64,000 nt of DNA from Asinibacterium sp. OR53 (GTDB lineage: Bacteria; Bacteroidota; Bacteroidia; Chitinophagales; Chitinophagaceae), in the NCBI RefSeq assembly GCF_000515315.1, contig NZ_KI911562.1:186001-250000 (forward strand), given 5' to 3'. The notes under the pieces are model-generated. The model was not told where the DNA came from. It worked only from the letters and a program-made list of their open reading frames with translations, and made no database searches. Below, in pieces: positions 54,744 to 63,428 of the stretch (positions within the stretch are counted from its first letter, which is position 1; each line of letters opens with the position of its first letter). A program made the translations under genes and the position numbers.

Positions 54744-54780
54744 GTGCTTTTTTAGGACGGCAAAAATAAAGCTTCGTGAC

Positions 54781-55548
54781 TCAGTTTCCGAATATTTTTT
54801 GAGCATTGGCCGTGGTAATGGTCGCTATTTCTTCTACGGTTACCCCTTTTACTTCTGCCAACTTCTCCACCACATATTGCAAATAACTGCTTTCATTGCG
54901 TTTGCCCCTGAAGGGAACAGGGGTAAGATAAGGTGCATCTGTTTCGAGCACCAGGTATTCCATACGAACCTTTTCCAGCGCTGCCGGCAGGCCCGCATTC
55001 TTATAAGTGAGTACCCCACCGATACCCAGCATAAAACCCATATCCGTGATCTGCTTCGCCGATTCGGTACTGCCGCTGAAACAATGAAAAATACCCCTGA
55101 GTCCCTTTACAGCAAAGGGTTTTACCATTTCAATGGTCTCCTGCATAGCATTGCGGGTGTGGATCACAATGGGCAGGTTACGCTTCAAAGCCCATTGCAT
55201 TTGCAGCGTAAATGCTTCCTGCTGTTCTTTGGTATAAGTCTTATCCCAATAATAATCAAGGCCAATCTCCCCAACAGCAACAAAGGGCCTTTTCTCCAGC
55301 CATTCTTCCACTACCGCCAGTTCGTTGCGGTATCCTGCATTCACCGAACAGGGATGCAGCCCCATCATCGCCACACAAACGCCCGGATACCTTGCTTCAA
55401 GGTCCAGCATGGCTTTGTGGGTGCTATCATCGATCGCAGGTAAATAAAACCGGGAAACACCGTATTGCACGGCGCGTTCTATCACAACATCTATATCTGC
55501 CGCAAACTCGGCTGAATACAAATGGCAATGGGTATCTATCAGGTTCAT
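54781..55548 (-). CDS. tatD: TatD-family metal-dependent DNase/hydrolase
   Basis: 255 residues from ATG 55548 (GTG 55569 less likely). LIDTHCHLYS (3-12) holds the first metal ligands, VGEIGLDYYWDKT the catalytic acidic site, PIVIHTRNA and GIFHCFSGS further histidines, and LETDAPYLTPVP the last aspartate. The family includes 3'-5' DNases and D-aminoacyl-tRNA-type hydrolases. It directly follows tRNA-Ser and the NodB gene in the same direction. Confidence 0.9.
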   Translation of the reverse strand: MNLIDTHCHLYSAEFAADIDVVIERAVQYGVSRFYLPAIDDSTHKAMLDLEARYPGVCVAMMGLHPCSVNAGYRNELAVVEEWLEKRPFVAVGEIGLDYYWDKTYTKEQQEAFTLQMQWALKRNLPIVIHTRNAMQETIEMVKPFAVKGLRGIFHCFSGSTESAKQITDMGFMLGIGGVLTYKNAGLPAALEKVRMEYLVLETDAPYLTPVPFRGKRNESSYLQYVVEKLAEVKGVTVEEIATITTANAQKIFGN

Positions 55549-55605
55549 GATGCAAAAATCAAAACTCACAACTGAAATGTCAAAAATGGTTTTGTATGCT
55601 GGCTT

Positions 55606-56223
55606 TTAGATGCTTTCAAACCGGTATCCTTCCTGTTTAAAATGAGCCAAAACGCGCGGTAATGCATATTGCAGGCGATCCCATGCTTTGGCGCTGTCAT
55701 GAAATACAATGATGGAGCCGGGTTTGGCATATTGTAATACATACGACAAACTCGTTTCGGGTGAAAGGCCGGTATCAAAATCACCGCTCAGCACAGACCA
55801 CATGATCACACGCATGTTTGGATGTGCCGCTTTCAATTGCCGGTACTGCGAACGGCGGATCCTTCCATACGGGGGTCTGAAAAGCGTTGAATGGATATGT
55901 TCAGCAGCGAGGTTGATATCCTTGATATACGCTTGGTCAGGGGTTTTCCATCCATTCAAGTGATGCTGGGTATGGTTGCCAACAGCATGTCCTTCGCGGA
56001 TGATCCGCTCGTAAATAGCGGGGTGAGCCATCACGTTCTTGCCAATGCAAAAAAAACTCGCTTTGGCGCCATATTGTTGCAGTTGGTCGAGTACAAAAGG
56101 CGTGGCCGTTTCATGCGGACCATCATCGAAACTCAAATACAGTACTTTCTCTTTTACAGGTATCTGCCAAACCAGCTTTGGATACAAAGCACGTAACCAC
56201 CATGGGGTATGAACGAGGTACAT
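55606..56223 (-). CDS. NodB-type polysaccharide deacetylase
   Basis: 205 residues, ATG 56223. YLSFDDGPHE (29-38) with the metal aspartates at 33-34, GNHTQHHLNGW with His84 and His88, and FRPPYGRIRRSQY are the motifs of carbohydrate esterase family 4. No signal peptide is obvious; the hydrophobic N-terminal stretch is short, so location is uncertain. Substrates in the family are peptidoglycan, chitin or polysaccharide N-acetyl groups. A full repeat separates it from gltX. Confidence 0.87.
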   Translation of the reverse strand: MYLVHTPWWLRALYPKLVWQIPVKEKVLYLSFDDGPHETATPFVLDQLQQYGAKASFFCIGKNVMAHPAIYERIIREGHAVGNHTQHHLNGWKTPDQAYIKDINLAAEHIHSTLFRPPYGRIRRSQYRQLKAAHPNMRVIMWSVLSGDFDTGLSPETSLSYVLQYAKPGSIIVFHDSAKAWDRLQYALPRVLAHFKQEGYRFESI

Positions 56224-56250
56224 AGTATAAAGATAACGCGTCTCTTCTAA

Positions 56251-56366
56251 TCGTCATCCTGAGCGAGCGAAGCGAGTCGAAGGACCTGCTGAACATTCGG
56301 GCAGATCCCTCGGCTGCCCCTTCGACTCGCTTCGCTCGCTCAGGGTGACGTTGCTCGGGATGACGA
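56251..56366. repeat. REPIN-like composite repeat upstream of gltX
   Basis: CGTCATCCTGAGCGAGCGAA...GTCGAAGG at the left and CCTTCGACTCGC...CAGGGTGACG at the right form long inverted arms, with CTGCTGAACATTCGGGCAG inside; a TTGCTCGGGATGACGA tail is included. Nearly identical to 38743-38858 but inverted. It lies between the divergent deacetylase and gltX genes and ends about 26 bases before the gltX -7 box. Confidence 0.85.
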
Positions 56367-56391
56367 TCAAAGGAAATCGCCATTAGTCTTT

Positions 56392-56399
56392 TATCTTTG
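56392..56399 (+). promoter_or_regulatory. gltX -7 box (TATCTTTG)
   Basis: Exact TAnnTTTG ending 4 bases before ATG 56404. The start of transcription would fall on or beside the start codon, giving a leaderless mRNA. No -33 TTTG at the usual spacing; upstream is the palindromic repeat. Confidence 0.5.
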
Positions 56400-56403
56400 C
56401 GGC

Positions 56404-57942
56404 ATGAACAGCAGAAAAGTGCGCGTACGTTTCGCCCCCTCGCCTACGGGCGGTCTCCACCTGGGTGGCGTGAGAACCGTTTTATTCAATTATCTCTTTG
56501 CCAAACAACACGGCGGTGATTTTATCCTTAGGATAGAAGACACCGACCAGACCCGCTTTGTTCCCGGTGCCGAAGCTTATATTTTCAATACCCTCAACTG
56601 GTGCGGACTCACACCTGATGAGAGCCCTGTTCATGGTGGCCCCTTTGCACCTTATCGCCAGAGCGAAAGAAAAGCCAGTTACCGTGCGTATGCCGAAGAA
56701 CTGGTAAAGAACGGATACGCATACTATGCTTTCGATACACCCGAAGAGCTGGAACAGATGCGTGCCCAGTTTAAAACAGCAGAGAACCCATCGCCGCAAT
56801 ACAACCAGCACATACGTACCAAAATGCGTAACTCACTCACACTCGATGCAGCTGCTGTTGCTCAATTGCTGAAAGAGGGTATTCCGCATGTGATACGCAT
56901 CAAAATGCCCGAACAGGAAACCGTTCACTTCACCGATATGATTCGTGGTGAAGTATCGTTCCATACTTCTCAGGTAGATGATAAAGTACTACTGAAAGCA
57001 GACGGCATGCCCACTTATCATCTCGCCGTAGTGGTGGATGATTACCTGATGCAGATCAGTCACGCTTTCCGCGGGGAAGAATGGCTTCCCTCTGCACCGG
57101 TGCATTTGTTGTTATGGAAATACCTGGGATGGGAAGCGCAGATGCCGCAATGGGCGCACCTGCCCCTGATCCTCAAACCCGAAGGCAATGGCAAACTGAG
57201 CAAACGCGATGGCGACCGTCTCGGGTTCCCGGTATTTGCGATGGACTGGACAGATCCCAAATCGAACGAGCTCACCATTGGCTTCAAAGAGCGGGGATTC
57301 CTGCCCGAAGCTTTTGTGAACCTGCTGGCCATGTTAGGCTGGAACGATGGTACCGACCAGGAAATTTTTTCGCTCGATGAATTGGTGGAGAAATTTTCTA
57401 TCGAACGCGTGCACAAAGCCGGTGCGAAATTCGATTATGAGAAAGCCAAATGGTTCAACCACGAGTGGATCAAACGCACCGAAGCGCGGCATCTCCTCCC
57501 TGCTGTAAAAGAAATATTGGCCGCCGACCGCATGATGGTTACCGATGACGCCCTGTTAGCAAAAATCATCGACCTCGTTAAAGAACGTTGCACCCTGTTA
57601 ACCGATTTTACACAACAAGCTTCTTTCTTTTTTGCACTGCCCGCAGAGATGGATATTGCTGCTGTAAAACCCAAATGGGACGACAAGAAAAATCTTTTCT
57701 TCACAGAACTGATACGCAGTTTCCAACTCAGCACACTATGGGAAGCGGGCGGTCTCGAAGCCACTTTCAAAGAACTGGCTGCCGCCAACCAACTCAAACC
57801 CGGAGAACTGATGCTACCCCTGCGTATTATGCTGGTAGGGGGCAAATACGGTCCGGGCGTATTCGACATTGCGGCTATACTGGGCAAAGAAGAGACCATC
57901 AGGCGCATCACACACACGCTCTCTTTATTGGAACATGCCTGA
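56404..57942 (+). CDS. gltX: Glutamate--tRNA ligase
   Basis: 512 residues, ATG 56404. FAPSPTGGLHLGG (10-22) is the class I HIGH motif and GKLSKRDGDR (about 262-271) the KMSKS motif; RIEDTDQTRFVPGAE and EEWLPSAPVHLLLW support it. The C-terminal anticodon-binding domain is present. Charges tRNA-Glu in the cytoplasm. The chitinase gene starts 31 bases after its stop. Confidence 0.97.
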   Translation: MNSRKVRVRFAPSPTGGLHLGGVRTVLFNYLFAKQHGGDFILRIEDTDQTRFVPGAEAYIFNTLNWCGLTPDESPVHGGPFAPYRQSERKASYRAYAEELVKNGYAYYAFDTPEELEQMRAQFKTAENPSPQYNQHIRTKMRNSLTLDAAAVAQLLKEGIPHVIRIKMPEQETVHFTDMIRGEVSFHTSQVDDKVLLKADGMPTYHLAVVVDDYLMQISHAFRGEEWLPSAPVHLLLWKYLGWEAQMPQWAHLPLILKPEGNGKLSKRDGDRLGFPVFAMDWTDPKSNELTIGFKERGFLPEAFVNLLAMLGWNDGTDQEIFSLDELVEKFSIERVHKAGAKFDYEKAKWFNHEWIKRTEARHLLPAVKEILAADRMMVTDDALLAKIIDLVKERCTLLTDFTQQASFFFALPAEMDIAAVKPKWDDKKNLFFTELIRSFQLSTLWEAGGLEATFKELAAANQLKPGELMLPLRIMLVGGKYGPGVFDIAAILGKEETIRRITHTLSLLEHA

Positions 57943-57973
57943 GCAACGGTACATTTTCGTACTTTGGGCGCTT

Positions 57974-59065
57974 ATGAAATCTAAAACACTTGCATGGCTG
58001 CTGGCGCTTTGTTGCGCAACCGTATCACTCTCTGCCCAACACAACAAACTCACGGTGTTCGGTTATTTTGCAGGAAGAGCTACCATGATCGATAGCTTCC
58101 CGGTAGAAAAACTCACCCATCTCTGCTTCAGCTTCACCCATCTCAAAGGGAATCATATGGCGCTGATGAACGCGCGCGACAGCGCTTCACTGATCCGCTG
58201 TGTTGCACAGAAAAAAAGAAACCCGAACCTGAAAGTGATTGTATCGTTAGGTGGATGGACGGGTTGCTTCACCTGTTCTGAAGTGTTTTCAACCGACAGC
58301 ACGCGGAAACAATTTGCTTCATCGGCCAAACAACTGTTGCAGGATTTCGGTGCAGATGGCATTGACCTCGACTGGGAATATCCTACTATCAAAGGCGCAC
58401 CCGGCCATCCTTATTCACCCGATGATAAAGAACATTTTACACAACTCATCAAAACCTTGCGCGACAGCCTGGGCAAACAAAAAGAGATCAGTTTTGCCGC
58501 CGGAGGTTTTAGCAAATACATCAATGAATCGGTTGACTGGAAGGCCGTGGCGCCGCTGGTTAACAGGATCAACCTCATGACCTACGACCTCATCACCGGT
58601 TATGATACGGTTACCGGTCATCATACTGCACTGTATTCCACTCCACAACAGCTCGAGTCATGCGATAACGCCGTGAAAATGCTGCTTGCTAAAAAAGTAC
58701 CTGCCCGCAAACTATTGATCGGCGCGGCATTCTATGCGCGCATCTGGGAAAATGTAGCGCCCGATAACGACGGACTGCGTGGCCACGGTAAATTTTTTCG
58801 TGGTATTTCTTACAGTGGTTTCAACCGTTTCTTATCAACCGACAGCGGCTTCGTGCGCCATTGGGATACCGCAACAGCTGCGCCGTATATGTACAATGCC
58901 GGCAAAAAATGGTTTGTTACTTTCGACGACAGCACTTCTATTACCATGAAGACGAACTACGTCATCCAGCACAAACTCAATGGCATCATGTTCTGGCAAC
59001 TGGCCGATGACCGGTTCACCAATGGCCTGCTCGATGTGATAGATGAAGTAAAGCGGAAGCGATGA
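57974..59065 (+). CDS. Secreted GH18 chitinase-like protein
   Basis: 363 residues from ATG 57974 (the frame is open upstream but would lack a proper signal peptide and overlap gltX). Signal peptide about 1-21 ([15 protein letters not shown]). The GH18 core follows: [24 protein letters not shown] with the DxxDxDxE catalytic motif (about 126-138), [10 protein letters not shown], and FWQLADDR. No CTD or carbohydrate-binding module is visible. Probably acts on chitin or peptidoglycan fragments in the periplasm or outside. Confidence 0.92.
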   Translation: MKSKTLAWLLALCCATVSLSAQHNKLTVFGYFAGRATMIDSFPVEKLTHLCFSFTHLKGNHMALMNARDSASLIRCVAQKKRNPNLKVIVSLGGWTGCFTCSEVFSTDSTRKQFASSAKQLLQDFGADGIDLDWEYPTIKGAPGHPYSPDDKEHFTQLIKTLRDSLGKQKEISFAAGGFSKYINESVDWKAVAPLVNRINLMTYDLITGYDTVTGHHTALYSTPQQLESCDNAVKMLLAKKVPARKLLIGAAFYARIWENVAPDNDGLRGHGKFFRGISYSGFNRFLSTDSGFVRHWDTATAAPYMYNAGKKWFVTFDDSTSITMKTNYVIQHKLNGIMFWQLADDRFTNGLLDVIDEVKRKR

Positions 59066-59078
59066 ACCCGATATTGCT

Positions 59079-59086
59079 TATTTTTG
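59079..59086 (+). promoter_or_regulatory. -7 box (TATTTTTG) before the B12-binding gene
   Basis: Exact TAnnTTTG ending 7 bases before ATG 59094, so the mRNA would have almost no leader. No clear -33 motif. Confidence 0.45.
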
Positions 59087-59093
59087 TTGCACC

Positions 59094-59510
59094 ATGCAAA
59101 AGAACGATCGCCCCATACGAGTACTTGTTGCCAAGGTAGGTCTCGATGGCCACGACCGCGGCGCCAAAGTAATTGCCACCGCCCTGCGCGATGCCGGTAT
59201 GGAAGTTATTTATACCGGTTTGAGGCAAACACCTGAAATGGTGGTGAACGCAGCCTTACAGGAAGACGTAGACGCCATCGGCATCAGCATCCTCAGCGGC
59301 GCGCACATGACGGTTTTCTCCAAGATCATTCAACTGCTCAAAGAAAAAAATATGCATGATGTACTGCTCACCGGCGGCGGCATCATACCGGAAGACGACA
59401 TCAAACAATTGAATGAAATGGGTGTGGGTATGCTTTTTGCCCCGGGCACTCCTACAACAGCTATTGCCGATTATATCCGGCAATGGGTAGCTGCACACAG
59501 ACCATTTTAA
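59094..59510 (+). CDS. Stand-alone cobalamin-binding domain (methylmalonyl-CoA mutase C-terminal type)
   Basis: 138 residues. [11 protein letters not shown] (15-25) contains the Asp18-x-His20-x-x-Gly23 signature; GISILSGAH and LLTGGGIIP complete the B12-binding Rossmann fold. This is the size of the small-subunit/C-terminal domain of acyl-CoA mutases, or a free B12 carrier. The catalytic large subunit is not next to it in this window. An enoyl-CoA hydratase follows by 32 bases. Confidence 0.9.
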   Translation: MQKNDRPIRVLVAKVGLDGHDRGAKVIATALRDAGMEVIYTGLRQTPEMVVNAALQEDVDAIGISILSGAHMTVFSKIIQLLKEKNMHDVLLTGGGIIPEDDIKQLNEMGVGMLFAPGTPTTAIADYIRQWVAAHRPF

Positions 59511-59542
59511 CGATCAAACCATCTTTGTTTAAAACCAGCAAC

Positions 59543-60319
59543 ATGTACCATACATTGCTCACTTCCCTCGACAATGGCATCCTTACCATTACCATCAACC
59601 GTCCCGATAAACTCAACGCATTGAACAGCCAGGTGATGCAGGAACTGGACGAGGCACTGACTGAATTGCTCAATCAAAGCGAGGTGAGATCTGTGATTAT
59701 TACCGGATCGGGCAGCAAATCTTTTGTTGCCGGGGCGGATATCGCGGAATTCGTTGGACTGGATACTGCACAAGGCATGCAGCTGGCGCAAAAAGGACAA
59801 GCCATTTTTGCACGGATCGAACAATCTCCTAAACCCATTGTTGCCTGCGTGAATGGGTTTGCATTAGGCGGTGGTTGCGAGCTGGCCATGAGTTGTCATT
59901 TCAGGATTGCATCGGACAACGCCAAATTCGGCCAGCCTGAAGTGAACCTCGGACTCATTCCAGGTTATGGCGGTACACAACGCCTGGTGCAATTGATTGG
60001 AAAAGGAAGAGCACTGGAACTGCTCATGAGCGGTGAAATGATCGATGCACAAAAGGCATGGCAATACGGACTGGTGAATGCGGTAGTGCCGCAGGAAGAA
60101 CTGCTGGCCAAAGCCACGGCTATTCTTCAAACCATCAACAGCAAAGCGCCATTGGCAGTAGCCAAATGCATTGAAGCGGCCAATGCCGTGTTCGATGAAA
60201 CGAAGAATGGTTACGCGGTAGAGGTAGCTGCTTTTGGAGAATGTTTCGATACAGCCGATATGAAAGAAGGCACCAGCGCTTTTCTTGAAAAAAGAAAACC
60301 CCGCTTTACCGGAAATTAA
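59543..60319 (+). CDS. Enoyl-CoA hydratase/isomerase family protein
   Basis: 258 residues from ATG 59543 (an upstream in-frame ATG at 59483 overlaps the B12 gene and is unlikely). Crotonase oxyanion motifs: ITGSGSKSFVAGADIAEF (71-88) and NGFALGGGCELAMSCHFRIA, then FGQPEVNLGLIPGYGGTQRL with the catalytic glutamate region. Typical beta-oxidation enoyl-CoA hydratase length. It is convergent with the M16 gene. Confidence 0.9.
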   Translation: MYHTLLTSLDNGILTITINRPDKLNALNSQVMQELDEALTELLNQSEVRSVIITGSGSKSFVAGADIAEFVGLDTAQGMQLAQKGQAIFARIEQSPKPIVACVNGFALGGGCELAMSCHFRIASDNAKFGQPEVNLGLIPGYGGTQRLVQLIGKGRALELLMSGEMIDAQKAWQYGLVNAVVPQEELLAKATAILQTINSKAPLAVAKCIEAANAVFDETKNGYAVEVAAFGECFDTADMKEGTSAFLEKRKPRFTGN

Positions 60320-60357
60320 AAAAAATCTTAGCCCTGGGCTTAAAGCCCAGGGCTAAG
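60318..60357 (-). terminator. Palindromic terminator of the M16 gene
   Basis: CTTAGCCCTGGGCTT and AAGCCCAGGGCTAAG (60327-60357) pair perfectly around one base; on the minus strand a long T-run follows (complement of the A-run at 60318-60325). It therefore ends M16 transcription 7 bases after the stop and may block read-through from the hydratase gene. Same core as 34304-34333 and 38874-38915. Confidence 0.85.
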
Positions 60358-60363
60358 AAATAA

Positions 60364-63303
60364 TCAATATCCAAACAATTCGGCGAGTGATAGTTTTTTC
60401 ACATCGCCTATCTTTTTCATATCCTCCTCTTTCAATTTCTTCTCAGACGCCACAATGCAATAAGTATAAGGTTGCCGCGAGAGATCGGTATCATGCAGGC
60501 CCTTGATATCACTGAACTGGATCGAAGCGGCCTGTTCATACACATCTTTTCTCAGATCGTGATCCACACCTTTTTTCAGGTTGGCAAGATAGCTGGATAC
60601 AATGTTCTCTTTGGTAATGCGTTCTGTTTCATAATCTTTCAACAGGCTCTTCTTTGCATTATCGAAATTCTGCGCTGCTTCGGGAAGATTATTCAACAGG
60701 TCGTTCATGCCGGCAACAGCTTCATTGAACTTATCTGCCTGGCAACCTACATAAGACATGAATGCGAACCGGTCTTCTTTTTTAGCAGGTGTTTGGAGTA
60801 CTGCAAAAGTTGAATAAGCCAGCGCTTTCGATTCCCGTATGGTTTGGAATACAATGGCACCCATTCCAAATCCGAAATAGTTATTGAAAATACCGGTTAC
60901 CGCTTCTTTCTTAGGATCATACGCATCCAGGTTCCTTACCCAGAAAATCTCCGACTGCACCATATCATAATCGGCAAACAGGACTTCATTTTTGGCCTGC
61001 GTTCTGCGGATAAATTTAGCCGGCGCTGAGGCAGCCATCCATGCAGCCGGAAGCTGGTGTATTTTAGCAATATCGGTTGCAAACGCAGCCAATGGTTTAG
61101 GGCCGTAATAAATAACCCTGTGCTGGTAATTGAACAGGTTATGCAGGATGTTTACCAGGTCTGCCGCTTTGATATCTTTGATCTCTGCGTCTGTTAAAGT
61201 ATAATTGAAAGGATTTTTTTCTCCATACACACCGTAGTTGCGGAGCGCCGTCATGATCATACTTTTGTTGAGCTTATTATTGGCCCTTGCGCGCATGAGA
61301 CGGTTCTTCATTCCTTCCAGCGCTGCTTCATCGGCTTTGCAATTGCGCACCAGGTCTTCAAGCAAAGTAGATGCTTTATCAAAATTCTCCTGCAAGCCAT
61401 TCAGGGAAACCGTTGTTTCTTCATTGCCCGCATTCGCATTGAAACTGCAAGCCAGGTTGTAAAACGCTTTGCTGATATCTTCGGAAGATTTTTTCTCCGT
61501 ACCAATGAATTGCAGGTACTGCAATGCCAAAGGCAACAGCTTATCATTCCATCCACCCATATCAAACCTGTACTGCAGGTTGAAAAGGCCATTGTCTTTG
61601 TTGGGCACATACAATACTTCCGCCTTTCCTGCTTTAGCACGCTGCATATCTGTTGCAAAATTCAGCCATACAGGTTTTACAGGCGCCATAGACATACCGT
61701 TGATGGCTTTTACAAAAGGCGATTGTTTATCTGCATTGGTCTCTACCGGTGTAATCGGTGGCTTCTCTACTTTTACCACATCTTTGGCCTCACCTTTTCG
61801 TTTGTACAACAAAACATAGTTATTGGGATGAAAGAATTGATTGGCAAATGCCACCAGTTCTTCCTTGGTTACTTTACCCATCTTATCCAGCACAGCCACA
61901 TCATCATTCCACAACAGCCCTTTGTTTTTGATGAATCCATCGGTGATCTCTTCCACACGGTTGGCATTGTTTTCCAGTCCCTGTAACTGTTGCAGTTTAT
62001 AATTGGCTACAATGGCCTTGATCAGTGAAGCATCGAAATTTCCTTTCTTCAGGATATCCAATTGCCCCATCACCAGGTCTTTGGCTTCTTCGAGTGTCTG
62101 TCCCTGTTTGGGCGAAGCGTTGATGATGAACACGCCATAATCTTTGTACTGTCTCACACCCGCATTGGAACGAAGTACTTTCTGTTGTTTGTTGAGGTTG
62201 AGGTCTAACAGGCCGGCTTTGCCGTTCGACAATACAGAAGAGGTGAGATCGGCCAGCAATGCCTCTTTTGAATTGGCAGGTCCCACCCTGAAATCGAGTT
62301 GCAGGCTTTCAGCGCTGGGTCCGAAAATATCTTTTACCGTTGACTCGGTGATGGGTTTTTCCGGTGAAGGCTTATATTCCTGGATCGGCTTGGCGTTCAT
62401 GTAAGAGAATTTAGCATCGATGAGCCGAATGGTTTTATCGGGATCCAGGTCGCCCGACATTACGATGGCCATATTGTTGGGCACATAGTATTTATGGTAA
62501 TAATCACGGATAGCATTGATGGAAGGATTTTTCAAATGCTCGATGGTACCGATGGTAGTTTGCTGTCCGTAATTGTGTGTGGGGAACAGGTAGAAATGAG
62601 AAGCTTCCTGTATTTTCCAGGCATCTTCATCGAGCGAGCGGTTCTTCTCTTCATATACTGCTTCCAGCTCTGTATGAAAGATGCGCAGTATCGGGTTACG
62701 GAATCGCTCGGCCTGCAGGCCTACGAATTTTTCCAGCGCATTGGAAGGAATATCTTCTTCGTATACGGTCTCTTCCACCCAGGTATGTGCATTGGAACCC
62801 TGGCCGCCCATGGCTGCCATCATTTTATCATACTCATTGGCAATGGCATATTTCGCTGCTTCGCCGGATGTTTTGTCGATCTCTTTGTATATCTCTTTCC
62901 TGGCAGCTTCATCTTTGGTGGAATTGTACTGTTCGTATAACGCATCTATCTTATCGAGATAAGGCTTTTCTTTGGCCCAGTCGAGCGTACCGTATTTATC
63001 AGTTCCTTTGAACAGCAGGTGCTCAAGGTAGTGAGCCAGTCCGGTATGATCTCTGGGGTCGGTATTACTGCCCGCTCTTACCGGGATGCGCACGGCAATA
63101 CGGGGTTCTTTTTTGTTGACCGATAATACAACAGTGAGCCCGTTCCTGAGGGTATAGAACCGGGCATGCATGGGGTCGTTGGTCACATATTTGTACGTGT
63201 AGCCCCCGGATGTGGCCTGTTTCCATTCATATTGGGGTTGCGCAAAATTCACCTGGACAATCATGACCAGTGCAACAAACCCAATCGATTTGATCCATTT
63301 CAT
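60364..63303 (-). CDS. Two-lobed M16 zinc metallopeptidase
   Basis: 979 residues with a signal peptide (about 1-21). His91-Tyr-Leu-Glu94-His95 is the inverted HxxEH zinc motif, with the third ligand glutamate near 215-220 (ELEAVYEEKNRSLDE). N-terminal active and C-terminal inactive halves are both present (pitrilysin-like full length), the second around 560-970. Periplasmic peptide clearance is the likely role. Divergent from fumC. Confidence 0.92.
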   Translation of the reverse strand: MKWIKSIGFVALVMIVQVNFAQPQYEWKQATSGGYTYKYVTNDPMHARFYTLRNGLTVVLSVNKKEPRIAVRIPVRAGSNTDPRDHTGLAHYLEHLLFKGTDKYGTLDWAKEKPYLDKIDALYEQYNSTKDEAARKEIYKEIDKTSGEAAKYAIANEYDKMMAAMGGQGSNAHTWVEETVYEEDIPSNALEKFVGLQAERFRNPILRIFHTELEAVYEEKNRSLDEDAWKIQEASHFYLFPTHNYGQQTTIGTIEHLKNPSINAIRDYYHKYYVPNNMAIVMSGDLDPDKTIRLIDAKFSYMNAKPIQEYKPSPEKPITESTVKDIFGPSAESLQLDFRVGPANSKEALLADLTSSVLSNGKAGLLDLNLNKQQKVLRSNAGVRQYKDYGVFIINASPKQGQTLEEAKDLVMGQLDILKKGNFDASLIKAIVANYKLQQLQGLENNANRVEEITDGFIKNKGLLWNDDVAVLDKMGKVTKEELVAFANQFFHPNNYVLLYKRKGEAKDVVKVEKPPITPVETNADKQSPFVKAINGMSMAPVKPVWLNFATDMQRAKAGKAEVLYVPNKDNGLFNLQYRFDMGGWNDKLLPLALQYLQFIGTEKKSSEDISKAFYNLACSFNANAGNEETTVSLNGLQENFDKASTLLEDLVRNCKADEAALEGMKNRLMRARANNKLNKSMIMTALRNYGVYGEKNPFNYTLTDAEIKDIKAADLVNILHNLFNYQHRVIYYGPKPLAAFATDIAKIHQLPAAWMAASAPAKFIRRTQAKNEVLFADYDMVQSEIFWVRNLDAYDPKKEAVTGIFNNYFGFGMGAIVFQTIRESKALAYSTFAVLQTPAKKEDRFAFMSYVGCQADKFNEAVAGMNDLLNNLPEAAQNFDNAKKSLLKDYETERITKENIVSSYLANLKKGVDHDLRKDVYEQAASIQFSDIKGLHDTDLSRQPYTYCIVASEKKLKEEDMKKIGDVKKLSLAELFGY

Positions 63304-63398
63304 AAGTACAGTTTTAGTCGGGTAAGGTAAAAAATTATGATATGTTTTTCAGGATAATTTGTTGAGTGGTTTTTCCAAAGCGTCTGCCCTTCTTGCGT

Positions 63399-63406
63399 TA
63401 ACTTTG
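63399..63406 (+). promoter_or_regulatory. fumC -7 box (TAACTTTG)
   Basis: Exact TAnnTTTG match 22 bases before ATG 63429, within the divergent M16-fumC spacer. The predicted leader is about 15-20 bases. A TTTG at 63358-63361 is somewhat far for a -33 element. Confidence 0.45.
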
Positions 63407-63428
63407 CAGCGTCAAAAATGATAAAATC

